A DNA stretch of 64,000 bases, from NCBI GenBank assembly GCA_039657365.1, contig CM077592.1, positions 40,281,001 through 40,345,000 of the forward strand, read 5' to 3'. The translations under genes and the position numbers were made by a program. How positions within the stretch are numbered: the stretch's first letter is position 1; each line of letters opens with the position of its first letter. The stretch is from Stephania yunnanensis. Lineage: Eukaryota > Streptophyta > Magnoliopsida > Ranunculales > Menispermaceae. The notes beneath the pieces were generated by a model. It had not been told where the DNA came from. It saw only the letters and a program-made list of their open reading frames with translations, and searched no databases. This document shows positions 21,194 through 33,487 of the stretch, piece by piece.

Positions 21194-24100
21194 TTAGGCA
21201 TCGAGTTGAGTTTCCACTATTGGTGACCTGTAATTCATGGGCTTGAGACCCATCCCTCTTGATGTTTTATTCACCAAGTCTCTTGGCAATCCTTTAGTAA
21301 AGGGATCTGCCAAGTTTTGACTAGATTTCACATAGTCAATCGTGATAACTCCTCTTGTTATCAATTCTCTGATAGAACTATGTCTCAGTCCAATATGTCT
21401 GGATTTACCATTTACCATTGTACATTTGGCTATAAGCCCTTGCCAATGTGGCCTCGCTATCACAATGGGTAGAGATTGGAGCTACCGATTTAGGCCACAA
21501 TGGAATCTCGTATAATAATTCACGTAGCCATTCTGCTTCTTTTGAAGCTGAGGCCAATGCAATAAACTCTGATTCCGTGGTAGATCCGACCATTAAAGTT
21601 CGCTTCTTTGAAGCCCACGAGATCGCATCTCCAGCAAGTGTGAAAATCCACCCACTTGTAGATGCATGATTTTGATCTTTCACAATCCAACTTGCATCTG
21701 AAAACCCTTCTAAGACCGAAGGATATCCACTATAGCATAAACCATAGTTAATCGTTTTCTTCAAATATTTCAAATCTCTTCGAATTGCAAACCAATGCAA
21801 CTCACTTGGATTGATTGTAAATCTGCTCAACTTGCCTACTGCCAAGGCAATATCCGACCTAGTGCATGTCTTTGCATACATTAAGCATCCAATTAATCTA
21901 GAATACTCCAGTTGTGAAACTGGATTGCCTGTATTTTTCACTAGCTCAATACTTGAATCTAGTGGGTCAGAAACAAGGGCACAACTCAAGTGATTGAATC
22001 TATTGAGAACTTTCTCAATATAATGAGATTGAGTTAAAGTAATCCTCCCCTCATCTCTTACAATCTGAATCCTGAGAATGACATCTGCTTGTCCGATATC
22101 TTTCATTTCAAACTGGCTTGAAAGAAACCTTTTAGTCGACTGAACTTGTTCCAAGTTAGTTCCAAAAATCAGCATGTCATCTACGTAAAGACAAATAATG
22201 ACACCATTGTCTTTTTTATCAAACTTTCTATATACTCATTTATCAAATTCATTTATTTTGAATCCAAAAGCAAGAACAACCTGGTCAAATTGTTGGTGCC
22301 ACTATTTTGGTGCTTGCTTTAAACCAAACAATGATTTTCGCGATCTGCACACTTTATTCTCATGACCGGGCAGAATAAACCCTTCAGGTTGTTCCATGTA
22401 TATTTCCTCATCCAATTCTCCATTTAGGAACGTTGTTTTAACGTCCATTTGGTGGATGACCAGCTTGTTTATAGCTACAATTGCAATAAGCAATCTGATA
22501 GTAGCAATTCTAGCTACAGGTGAATAGGTATCGAAATAGTCTATTCCATGCTTTTGGGTGAAACCCTTAGCAACCAGTCTCACTTTGTGTTTTTCAATGG
22601 ATCCATCAACTCTTCTTTTCCTTTTGAAGAGAAATTTGCATTTAATGGGTTTACTCCCAGGAGGTAGATCAATTAGCTCCCAAGTGTTATTTCCCATTAT
22701 TGAATCCATCTCATCATTTAATGCCTCTTTCTAGAAAGCTGCATCACTTTCTTTCATTGCCTCATCTACTATTTGAGGATCAACATCCGTATTAAAACAA
22801 CACGAAATTTGTCTAGTTGTTGTTTCTCTATTTCCTTCAACTAGGAATGTATAGAAATCATAACCAAATGACTTAGTTTTCCGAGCTCGTTTGCTCCTTC
22901 GAAGTTCAGGAACTTCAACTATTTCTGTCATTTTCAAATTTCTATGACTTCCTTCCCTTTTTTGTTTTCTTCAGGAATACTTTTGGGAACAGATTTAAAT
23001 CTTGTCTCATCAAAGATTACATCCCTTGATTCAATTACAGTGTTTACTGAAATCGAATTATTAGGCTCAATTACCAAGAACCTATATGCCTTACCGTGTT
23101 GTGCATATCCAATAAATATGCACTCCACTCCCCTTTCACCCAATTTCCTCTTTTTAGGTTCTGGTACTTTTACTACTGCTCTACAGCCCCAAACTTTTAA
23201 ATAATTAAGATTTGGTTTTCGCTTATTCCAAAGCTCATATGGGGTGACTTTATTCCTCTTTTATGGAATTCTGTTCAAAATATGGCATGCGGTCACCGAT
23301 GCCTCTGCCAAAAATCCACTACTCAAACCAGAGTTTGATAGCATAACATTAACCATTTCGGTTAAAACAAGATTTTTACACTAAGCCACAACATTTAGTT
23401 GTGGTGTATAAGGAGCAGTAGTCTCATGGACTATTCCAGTGGATTCAAAGTACTTTGGGTCATAGTACTCTCCACCCCTATCAGACCTTAAACATTTTAT
23501 AAAGGTCTCGCATTGCAATTCAGTCTCTGCCTTATAGGCCCGAAACTTAACCATTGCCTCATCTTTGGAATGCAACAAATAAACATAACAAAATTTGCTA
23601 TAATCATCAATAAATGTTATAAAATATTTATTGCCTCCTATTGAGGGTGTACTATGTATGTCACATACATTAGAATGTATCAAGTCTAGCATCTTTGAAT
23701 TTCTTTCAACATTAGGAAATGGATTTCTAGTTACTTTTGTTTTCATGCATGTGTTGCAATTTCCTTCTTATTTATCAAAATAAGGCAGTAATTCCAGATT
23801 TACCATATCATATAATTTTTTGAAATGAACATGTCCTAATCTATAATGCCATAAAAATGAAGGAGACTCAACAAGATACGCAGAAACAACATTCTTATTA
23901 GATAAAGCTATTACATTGAGCTTAAACATGCCCTCATAAGCATAACCATTCCCTACATATACCCTTCCCTTGGAGAGTACAAACTTGTCAGCCTCAAAGA
24001 CAAGTCTAAAACCAAACTTATTCGAAAGACCACCCGACACAAGATTCTTCCTCACTTCTGGTGCATAATACACGTTAGTGAGTGTTACAATTTTGCCAGA

Positions 24101-25194
24101 AGTAAATTTCATATCAACACTACCTATGCCTTTAACAGGGACAGTAGCATCATTTCCCATGTACAAGACATTATTTTCATCTATTGCCTCCATGGTCTTG
24201 AAGAACCTCTTGTTCTTGCAGACATGTCGAGTAGTACCAGAATCAACCCACCAAGCAATATTATTTTCAACGACGTTGATTTCAGATATCATAGCAATGA
24301 GATCATCATTGTCGTTACCTTCACCTTTTGCAGTGCTAGAGGAAGCATGGTTTTTTCCTTGCTTCCTCTTCCAATGATAACATTCAGACTTGAGGTGGTC
24401 ATCTTTCCCGCAGAATCAACAAGTGACTTTCTGCTTCCTTTGATTCTGGTTTTGGTTGTTCGATTTTCCCGAACTGGTAGGCTTTTTGAAACCACCAGGC
24501 TTGTTAGGCCTGTTCAGTAGGGGCTTTTTGAACTTAGCCGCTTCCATCACATGTACATTTGAAATTTCCTGAGCATTCTGCTCTTTTTCATTTTCCTTAA
24601 TGCGACAATCCTCTTCTACACGAAGATGGTTAGCAAGTTCATCAAGAGATATGTCCTTTTTTTATGCTTAAGAGTTCGTTTGAACTCCTTCCAGGATGGG
24701 GGCAGTTTATCAATAATAGAAGACACAGCAATTGTCTCATCCATGACAAGATTGTGTTGAGAGAGATTATTTCTAATCCTCTCAACTTCACGAAATTGTT
24801 CCATGACAGACCTTTCATCAACCATTTTAAAATTAATAAACTTTGATATAAGGAATTTCCTACTTGTGGCATCCTCCTTATGGTACCTTGCCTCAAATTT
24901 CTCCCACAGCTCCTTGGCAAAGGGGACGTCATGGTAGAAGTCGAAGAGTGAGTCCTTCATGGTGTTCAGAATGTGACCTCTGCAGGTGTGGTCATCCTTC
25001 TCCCATTTCAGCATTTTCCTGATCTGCTCGACAGTTTCATCGTCGGACTCCATAGGTTTTGGTGTATCCAAAACATACGCCAGATGAAGCGCCACCAGCA
25101 GGAAATGTACTCGCTTCTGCCACCTCAGAAAATCGCCTCCATCGAAGCGATCCAACTTCACAATGATAGCCGACAATTCTTTGATTGAAGCCAT
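21194..25194 (-). pseudogene. Copia gag-pol polyprotein, unit 2, broken
   Basis: Same layout as unit 1, starting MASIKELSAIIVKLDRFDGG. A one-T deletion near 24660 shifts gag at TLKHKK. The CCHC knuckle has the same TGA for Trp (near 24418), and RT the same stop before WHQQF (near 22310), as unit 1. Protease is intact around WWVDSGTTRHVC. A private stop precedes VYRKFDKKDNG (near 22240). A 7-bp tandem duplication at about 21407-21420 breaks RNase H near the RHIGLRHSSI motif. Units 1 and 2 differ by scattered substitutions, so both have decayed since duplication. Confidence 0.9.
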
Positions 25195-25224
25195 TGCAAC
25201 GACAGACAAAAACTTCCTTTGGAT

Positions 25225-25845
25225 TTTTAGACCAGGGGACTTGCAATGATTTCGAAGCGTGTAACACTGCCGCTTTCCTAAAGGAAGTTTTGCTCTCTAC
25301 ACTGCAAGAGTCAGCAAATATCCTAAAGGATACGATGAAGTAAACCCACCTTTCACTTTGCCGTAGTGAAAGATGAAAACAAGAGCAATTGCTGGTGAAT
25401 TTCGAGATGATTTTTTCCTCCCCAAACCTCTCCTCTTATAGAGCACTGTCATGACCAGTTATAATGAAAATGAGGTAGTGGAGTAGTGGAACAGTCCAGT
25501 ATTGATGCAATGGAGTAATGGAGCAGTAATGGAGTAATGGAGAGCAGTTTCTACTGCACCCACTCAGCCATCTAATAACTACCCATTTAATCTCGAAAAT
25601 GCTAAAAATTAATGGTAAAAAATTTTACCCATGGTTAGCTTGCACACATATTCACACACGCGCACGTGTCTCGTGCTAAGTGCCCCTAAAATGCGCCATA
25701 AGCGCCGCGCGCGTGTGTGGCTCACCGTGCATAGCACTTGTATTTTATTTTACACACACTATGGTGCGAGAGTACATATATACTCTTTAAACTTGAAGTT
25801 CCTAACAAATGTGGGACTAAACATTTAATTTGAAAATGTTCAACA
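25225..25845 (-). repeat. Copia LTR-C (5' LTR of unit 2)
   Basis: 621 bp. The inner end is mutated (TTTTAGACC for TGTTAGACC), while the outer end CAACA is intact and followed by the CATAA duplication. The sequence just inside this LTR and LTR-B is ATCCAAAGGAAG, not the usual initiator-Met PBS TGGTATCAGAGC. Confidence 0.9.
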
Positions 25846-26034
25846 CATAACGGTATAAGCCATGGTATAAATGCCAATCAAAGATAGTGCAACATTCGAT
25901 GGAGCATCAAAACTGAACTGAACATTTTCGCAAAAGCCAGTAATCATAAAAAAACTGAATCCTATTATAAACTGCTGAAAAGATGAACCAAAGGCCGGGC
26001 ATTTTTTTCTGGAATCATCAATCGGATCAGTCAA
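25846..26034 (-). pseudogene. Short membrane-like reading frame split by the copia array
   Basis: The frame from 26034 leftward is open to the copia insertion point. It contains hydrophobic segments FIIGFSFFMITGF and VALSLIGIYTMAYTVM. Skipping the array and one CATAA copy, it continues in frame at 14896 for about 11 residues to a TAG, followed by AATAAA. I do not recognise the product. It may be a real small gene or 3' exon, or UTR that happens to be open. Confidence 0.3.
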
Positions 26035-26436
26035 TTCATCTCAATGTGATTGAGGTTAAGTGGCTGATTACTTTTTCTATTTTCTTAAGTTTCTCAGTTG
26101 ATTCAAAATTCCATCGATTTTGATACTGTAAATATAGCAGTTGGATCTGGGCAGTCTTCATTTTCTATGTCATATTCACTTTTCAATTTTAATTTACATT
26201 TTTTTACTTCACTGTTTTTGATATATCAAGAACTTTGTTGAAATCTATTTCTTTATGCTCTGTTGATGCTAAAAAGTTCCCTTTATTCACTTGAAATGCA
26301 AGCAAAATATGAAACATGTTTCTAGCTACTGAGTCTCCATCTTTAAAAAACAAAACCAATGATGGTTATGGGGAATATGTTACCGGCAACGTAAACAACA
26401 TTGCAGGGTTTGGAAAGCACTACAACATACATAAAT
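26035..26436. other. Intron-like AT-rich spacer
   Basis: No supported frame; T-rich on the + strand. Confidence 0.35.
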
Positions 26437-27447
26437 CTAAGGGAAGTAGACTCGCCAATTGAAGTAATATGAATCCCACAGGTCTTTGTCCATGTACTCG
26501 TTCCACTGCAAAAACGAACGACCAAAGAAGACGTTTGAGCAGATATAAGTTCAACAAAACTGACTGTTAAAGAAAAATGTGACCAACTACTTCAAATCCC
26601 GTTTTAAGAATAACGTTTGCGCTAATAAGAACACAAACTCAATTCTAAAAGTGACACGAACCTAATGTGTTAGGAAAAACCAGCATGTCAAAATCAACAC
26701 AAAGAAATTCTTGAAAGAACAACCTTAAAGGCTCTAAATCCGTCGGTACTGAGGAGAACCTTTACACTACAGCAGTAAAACAAGACCCACATAGGAACAG
26801 ACAGACAGAGAACCCATTACATCAACAAAACATGCTTAATTAAAACATTTATAGTGGGAAAATGTACGTGAATTCGGTGACACAACCTTCCAAAGAAATT
26901 AATGCAACCAAAACCTGAAAAAATAAGCAACCAATTTTGAGAAGAGTTGTAAAGCCTGCTGAAAACGAGGAGAGATATATACATACGCTCTTAATTGATA
27001 TACAGCAACAAAATGTTTAGTGTCCCTTGAAATGTACATACTACAAATAGTATGAACTTGAATCGACAAAACTTGCTTAACTAAAACATTTAATAGACTT
27101 GAAAACATAACAAAGTTGACAAAACCAAAAAAAATAAAAATCCGGAATAAATTACAGAACCAAACATTTCTAGGAGCGTTAATTACCTTTGGTGCGGAAG
27201 GGCAGGAGGCGAGGAAGGGCAGGAAGCCGAAGCTGAAGACGAGGCCAAAGAGGAAGCGTTGGACGCGGGGAAGGTCTTACCAGTAAAGACGATGGGGTAG
27301 AGGCGAGTAGGTTGAAGGCGAAGACGAGGTCGACGAAACAGAGCAGAGTGCGAGGAATTGGTCAAGGGTGGCAGAGGTGGAGAAGCCGGCGCCAGGGAGT
27401 GGCAGAGGGATGACGTGAATGGAGGTCGAGGGTGGCGGAGGGGGCAT
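26437..27447 (-). pseudogene. Unrecognised gene-like fragment (two candidate exons)
   Basis: A candidate first exon starts at 27447 with MPPPPPSTSIHVIPLP and is Ser/Pro-rich like an organelle transit peptide. Possible donors are CTG/GTAAGA near 27280 and AAAG/GTAATT near 27186. A candidate last exon follows a TTTTTGCAG acceptor at 26515-26437 and reads WNEYMDKDLWDSYYFNWRVY to a stop. The joining of the two is unproven and I cannot name the family. Sequence between them is AT-rich and intron-like. Confidence 0.3.
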
Positions 27448-27529
27448 TCACCAGTGGCGAGGAGAGTGGTCGAGGGGTGAGAATGGAGGTTGAAGAGAGA
27501 ATCAAAATGTAAACTAGGGCTTTGTTATT

Positions 27530-27968
27530 TCTATTTGTAATTTACCAACGGATTTCCAACGGCAACAAATTCCCAAAGGAATAGCAACGGGTCATAGGTT
27601 TCCGTTGCTAATCGGTTGTAAACAAGAATTTGCAATGGATTAGCAACGAATTATAGGTTTTCGTTGCTAATCCGTTGAAAATTTTTATTTACAACGGACT
27701 AGCAACGAAACATAATCCGGAAAATTGAGATCCATTGCTAATCCGTTGTAAAGTAAAAATTGGAACGGATTAGCAACGAAAAATTTGGTTAGCAACATAT
27801 TTTACTTCGTTGCTAAATTTTGTTACTACTATGTTGTTAATTAATCCTTCTGTGACTGGCCAAACAACTTCCAAACTACATTCCCTTTTAATCCGTTGCT
27901 AATTAGCAACGGAATAAGTGTCTGTTGCGAAATTCTATTGCTAATTTATTCTTTGTTTTTTTTGTAGC
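27530..27968. mobile_element. CACTA-like terminus with subterminal repeats
   Basis: The motif TCCGTTGCTAA / TTAGCAACGGA recurs at least ten times in both orientations, as in CACTA subterminal repeats. The block ends with TTTTTTTTGTAGCG, one mismatch from the inverse of the common CACTA end CACTACAAAAAA. The other end of the element was not found. It may belong to an element carrying the gene-like fragment to the left. Confidence 0.55.
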
Positions 27969-28370
27969 GGAACACTAGTTTGATTTTTATCTTTTTTTTT
28001 TTTTTACAAACCTGTCAAGGGAACTTGACTTATAAACCAAGGGGATCTTGGGTACCAGATCTTGGGTTAGAGTAGGATCATTATAAGAGAAGCGAGTAGT
28101 ATAATAAAGTTCGGTGAGGGATCGCTAGCTAAATGAGGGATCATCAGTTGATGACTTAATTTATGTAAATTTGTACGTCGCTTTCTCTCAATGAATCTTA
28201 CACCTAGGCGTAGCCCCGCACACGTAAGACGGGAGGTCCGAACTGCGTAAACACAAGATCTGGCGCATTCATTTTGTTTACTATTTTGCATTATTTACTT
28301 TTTGAGTGCATTGATCTTATCAAAGATTACTAGTTTTAAGGTGGGGGTGCACCATTATCAAGGATCCAAT
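27969..28370. mobile_element. Possible LTR remnant
   Basis: A segment with CGTAAGACGGGAGGTCCGAA, CTGCGTAAAC and ATCTGGCGC near 28210-28266 resembles the transcript-end region of plant copia LTRs. No clear TG/CA ends or TSD are visible. It sits beside the copia gag fragment at 28380-28795. Confidence 0.3.
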
Positions 28371-28379
28371 CTGACAAGT

Positions 28380-28795
28380 GAATAAAAGGGAATTTCTTAC
28401 CAGAAAGTGTATCCCGTAACGTAGTCCTTAAGTCTCCAGTAGTCGTTCAATTGGTTTTGTGTAAGAGATGGCATTTGAACATCATAGGTTGTTGTTGTTG
28501 TTTTGGCACCACGATTACCATCACATCTTCCTCGACCCATCCAAGTTTCTTGCCGCCTTGATTCTTCTAATGTTCAGGATACCCAATGAGTTCAAAACCA
28601 CGACTTTTATAATGCCTAGTTTGCTTGCATTGATTGCAAACTGAAGGATATGATATTCTCCAATATTTTTGAAGAAATTTGGTTGAGCCGTTTGATCCAA
28701 TCTAGTGCGACTAAAAAACGCAGCACTCTGCACTCTCGGATCTTCACGTTTCCCAACTTTCAACTGAAGTTCTTCTCTTAATATCATGGCAAAAC
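28380..28795 (-). pseudogene. Copia gag C-terminal fragment
   Basis: On the - strand the sequence reads MILREELQLKVGKREDPRVQ, then a degenerate knuckle around CKQTRHYKS and GFELIGYPEH. This matches the C-terminal gag of Tnt1/Ale-type copia elements (usual form C-x2-C-GH, then LVGYPEWW). It is frameshifted and has lost zinc ligands. The gypsy LTR at 28819 was inserted just upstream of it in sense direction, cutting it from the rest of gag. Confidence 0.6.
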
Positions 28796-28813
28796 AACCA
28801 GTAAGAGAAGGTA

Positions 28814-28818
28814 CATAA
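28814..28818. repeat. Target site duplication CATAA (left of gypsy LTR Y)
   Basis: CATAA precedes TGTGACGACC and recurs at 34074-34078 after the degraded right end. It is the same pentamer as the copia array TSD, presumably by chance. Confidence 0.6.
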
Positions 28819-29442
28819 TGTGACGACCCCTACCTTAAATAAGGTGATTAGTGTTGATCTGAATTCTAATTAACTCGAGTTAGGCTAGATGTTAAGCCCG
28901 ACTTTTTTTGAATAATGTGAGTGCGGATGTGATTTATGATGTTTGTTTGGCGTGAAAATTGATTAATTGAGTTATAGAAAATTAATATATATTAATACAA
29001 GAACTATAATTATGAAATAAAGAAATAATTAGTTGCTCGAAACCTCGTAAATCAAGCATTAAGTATCACGTGCAGATTTTGCCTCAATTTGCATGCAAGT
29101 TGGGTTCAGTGGCAATGTAAAATGAGAACGAAGTTTGAGCAAGACTTTGCCTCGATTTTCATGTCAGTTGGTAGTAGTCGAGGTTGAGATTGGTTTTAAT
29201 TTGGTACAAGATTGGTCTAATATAGCAAGAGAATTGGTCTATGAGAGTTTGATAAGTCATGGATAAAGTTTTATTTTTTGGGTTTTGGTGTGACCAAAAT
29301 TATTATTATGAACATTTTATGAAGATGAATTATTCTGTCGAGAGTTTGGCTCAATTTGGCGAAAACGGGATAAAAAACGAGCACCAGAAATCGAAGCACG
29401 TCAAAATAAAGATTTCAAAAATTAATAAATAAAAAAATTGAA

Positions 29443-29446
<4 letters not shown>

Positions 29447-29489
<43 letters not shown>

Positions 29490-29496
29490 ATATATA
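29447..29496. repeat. (TA)n microsatellite
   Basis: About 50 bp of nearly pure TA with two TG interruptions. Confidence 0.9.
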
Positions 29497-30943
29497 ATGA
29501 TAAAAAAAGAAAGAAATGAATTCGCTCTTTTCATATCAACAAGAGCGTTCTCTAAACCTCTCCATTTGTTTTTTCACTCCACGAGCTTTCAACGTTCGAT
29601 TTTCACTCAGTTTCTTTTTGCAAAACTGTAGAGCACCACGAGCTGGTCAATTCGAGCTAAGTTTATGAGGTGGAAACAAGGTACCCGGCCCGCAATTTAG
29701 AAAATACTCAATTCAGGGCATTTTCTTCAATTCAATTTGAATTCTCACGATTTCTCGATTTCTTTCGCGAGGTTTTAATATAAATTGGTAGAATTTATTG
29801 TGAATTGATGTATTGGGTTGATTTGCACTAATTAGGGATAAATTCCACCAGCGTGAGTTAGGGTTTTTGTGAGTTGAATTGATGCGACTCACAAATTATT
29901 CCGAAGATGTTTTATAGTTGATATTAATTTACATTGGTATTTTAGATAAACTTGGATTATTAGTTTTTGTCCAAATTAACTCCACGGGCTGTGAAAATAT
30001 TTTAAACGTGGTATTGAACAATTTCCTTGTATTTGGTGTCAAGTTGTGATGATATAATTGCAAAAATATTGATTTGAAGAAGTTTTGTTAGTTTTAAATT
30101 AATAAAAGTTTGCCTATTTAACAGGCTGTATTGGAAAATTCATAACTTCTCCTTTTATGATCCGATTTGAGTGTTCTTGGAGTTTATGGAAAGTACGACA
30201 TGAGTACTACAACTTCCTTTGTGGTTATCATGAAAAATATTGAGGTTTTTAAGGTTATAAAGTTACCCCCAGGTGGCTAGTTGATAGCACTTTACAATTT
30301 TTATAAAGTATTATTTTTGTAAATAGCTTTTGAGCGTACTTTGGTCGCAATTTTTTGTGTGGTCCCGGAATTCCATATTCAAATGAGAGTAGTTTATGAG
30401 TTTTAACCAATGAGTACGAGACTTAAATTGATGGTGATCAATCTATTTTAGGTTCTTGATCATCAGGGAAAAGGTTTGAGGATTTCGAGAACCGTGTAAG
30501 TCGACTAAAAGTTAGGAAAACTCGGTACATGTAAGTGAAACTCAATTACATTTATCATTTGTGTTATATATCATAATATATCTAGTTCACATAGTTAAGG
30601 ACTGAAAATGGGAGCACTGCACAGTGACAATCATATCACACTAAAAATAAATGAAGAAATGAGTAAATTTATGTCTCCAGGTATGGGTCAATGCCACAGG
30701 TGACCTGGGATGGAATCTCTCCTTATGACGACAGGTGGTAGCAAGGCCATGCCTTCTCTATATCCTCATACCGCCGTCGACCGATATATATACTACTCAT
30801 TGTCTTAAGAGAGCGAAGACTCAGAAGTGCTTGAATACACTAACGAAATCACACATCGACCAGTGTGTTGATTTGTGTTACATGTATTCTTGAATAACTA
30901 AGACACTTGTATATCAAAATGTAATTAAAGTCACTTATGCAAG

Positions 30944-33487
30944 TGTGACGGCCCCTCTCCTAATCTAGGGCACCGCCCGGCCTAATCCCATAATTAAGCC
31001 CTAATCATATCCACGCAGGACTTAACTACGTATTAGTAAGCCTTTACAACCTAGACGCCTCTTTTCTCATGTTCAGAATAAGTAATCACTAGTCCTAGCA
31101 GTTTATGGAGTTAATTAAAACTTTTTATTAAATAAATTAATTAGCGGAAGTCTTGTTGATTATGCAGAAACATTTAGTAACTTATGCGGAAGCCATTTAT
31201 AAAATCCTAAGTGTGGAAAATCAGGAAATGACATCACATATATAAAGTCCTCAAAATGCATTGAAACAGTAAAATAGTCTACGTCAAGTCAGGGAACTAA
31301 CGCTCAGCCCAATATACAACCACAAAAAAAATATTTGAAAGACATATAACATATACAATCAAAATACCAAAAGAAGACCTGCAATCGATGCAGTAACGCG
31401 CCGCGGGCTCAGGGATAATCGTCGATCTTCTCTTTGCCCGGCCTGCTAGTAGACGGCTCTGCACCCACCGTCATAAAAAGGACGGTGAGTATAAGAATAA
31501 AATAGTAATCCCCAATGACAAGTTTAATTTGCATTTTCAAATATTCAAATGGTATTTATAAGCATATAAATGGGAAAACTGGAAAATAAACCATATGCGA
31601 GTAAATACCAGAGTTAAACAAGTGATACTGACACTAGGCTAAGTAGTGGTGATTTAGGTCCGATCAGCAGTGAAACATGTAACTCCGACTCAATAATCAT
31701 ATAGCACGAGGGACTCTAACCCAAGTGTCACCAGGGACTCTAACCCCGGTGTGCCGACCATCTCAGGGACTCTAACCCCGAGTATCATACAGTGTGAAAG
31801 TAACATGTGCCGACATCCCCAGGGACTCTAACCCCATGAGTCGCACACACCTCGATCGAGTACGGGACCTAAATGCAAAAACTACTTTTTAAATTTCAAG
31901 AAATACCAAGTATGGATTGTCAAGGCATAGGCACATCTACACACCTAAAAAATAAGGAATACAAGTCCTCTTAACCATTCATAAGATATTCACTAGCCTA
32001 ATAACATGCTATTTATCATTCAATTCACATTTAAAATAACAAGAATAGACATAGCATGGGATAGAATCAATGAATCAAATCAAATGAATGGATATCATGC
32101 AAACTAGACTCATCAAGTGAGCATAGACACAAAGAACACATGATATAAGAGTACAAATGCAAAATAGTCAAAATGACTATGCAAGGACAACAATTAATAG
32201 AAATGAAATGCCGAGTAAAATTGTCATTGGGTATACTCACAACAACAAAGTAAAGTTCTAGCTTTACTGGCCTCCCGTAACTCCAAATCTTGTATTCGCT
32301 CTCCCGTACCCTTTTTCCTAGGTTCCTGAGTTTGGTGTCTCATTAGTTCAAATATAGTGGGTTTAAGCTCAATTTAAACATCACCGACATTCCCACATAT
32401 GTTCTTTTCATAGAACTTTATCAATTTCTATTTATTTTATCGACATATAATTTTCCCCAATTTTTCCCAATTTTTCCAGAATTTTTCCAAATTTTCTTTC
32501 ATTTTTCTTCCCTTTTTCTCTTCATTCTTTTTTTTAAAATTTATGTTTGGGTCGGGTATACCCAAACGGGTCAGACCTGACTCAGCCTGGCTCGCGCGTG
32601 TGCACCTTCTTCCTCCCGATCGACTTGTTCGATCGGGAGCAAAAAAAGATTTTTTTTAAATCTCGGTGATGGGTTGGGGTTGCTCTCCACCCCAACCCCG
32701 GTGGAATACCACTTCGGCACAGTTCGCCTATGGGGTTCGACCTCCATGGCTGAACCCCACTCTTGGCCACCCCACCACCAACCACTGGACCTACAACCAA
32801 CCACCACTGACACTCACCTCGACCGTGACGTCTCGTCCTTCTCCTCTTTCTTTCCCGCGCGTTCCTTCTTCTCCCCTCCGGTTCTTTCTTTCCTCTCTCG
32901 GCCTCTCGATCGTCCGTGTGTTTTGTGTGTGTGTGTGTGTGTGTGTGTGGTGTAGTTGTAAGTGGGGTGGTGGACACGTGGTGTGGGAATTGGACAGGTG
33001 TTGATTGGGTTAGGACAAGTGTGATGGTGTTAGGTGTCTTGACACTTAATTGTGACACTGCTAAGACACTCGCCCGTGTTTTCGGGCGTTTCGACTCCCG
33101 GTTTCGCATCCGAACTGTGATATCCGCGTACTGCCGTGTCACTAACCACCCAATACCTATTCCATTTTTACTCAACTATAGTCTTTTAAAAAATTTCTTA
33201 TTTCATATTAGTATTACATAAAACTTACCAAAATGCTAACTACCCGGTTCCCCAGCTCGCACGCTACTCGAGGCATGTCCTCGCTTTCGTCTCGACGCCT
33301 ACAACTGTACAAACCGACTTAGTAAGTCTACACAATACATAACACTAGGCACACATCAATACGAAAATATGATATACCTCAGCCGCGTGCCTCGGTCGGT
33401 GCACGTATCACAGTGTAGGTCCCACGTCAAGGGTCGGTGATCCCGATTAAGGAATTAAAACGGGGGTTAGAGATTTGGGTCGTGACA
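30944..33487 (-). mobile_element. Gypsy (Tekay/Del-like) solo LTR X nested in Y
   Basis: It runs TGTGACGGCC to GGTCGTGACA and is flanked by GCAAG (30939-30943) and GCAGG (33488-33492), a TSD with one change. The block GACGGTGGGTGCAGAGCC on the - strand, matching TGACGGTGGGTTCAGATCGG of the LTR at 51174, shows - orientation. At 31705-31835 the motif GGGACTCTAACCC is repeated four times. Open frames at 32571-33221 are low-complexity LTR sequence, not genes. Confidence 0.75.
32924..32949. repeat. (GT)n microsatellite
   Basis: About 12 GT units inside LTR X. Confidence 0.9.

Larger units (their letters stand above)
14902..25845 (-). mobile_element. Ty1/copia tandem dimer: LTR-internal-LTR-internal-LTR
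   Basis: Three LTRs of about 620 bp (TGTTAGACC to TTCAACA on the + strand) alternate with two internal regions of about 4.54 kb, all in one orientation, with sense on the - strand. A single perfect 5-bp TSD flanks the whole 10.9 kb. The polypurine tract precedes LTR-A and LTR-B on the sense strand. Both internal regions share nonsense mutations, which fits duplication by LTR-LTR recombination of one insertion. Confidence 0.9.

Noticed and set aside
32571..33221. Long overlapping frames on both strands around 32.6-33.2 kb
   Set aside because: They lie inside solo LTR X in C-rich and (GT)n sequence and show no domain.
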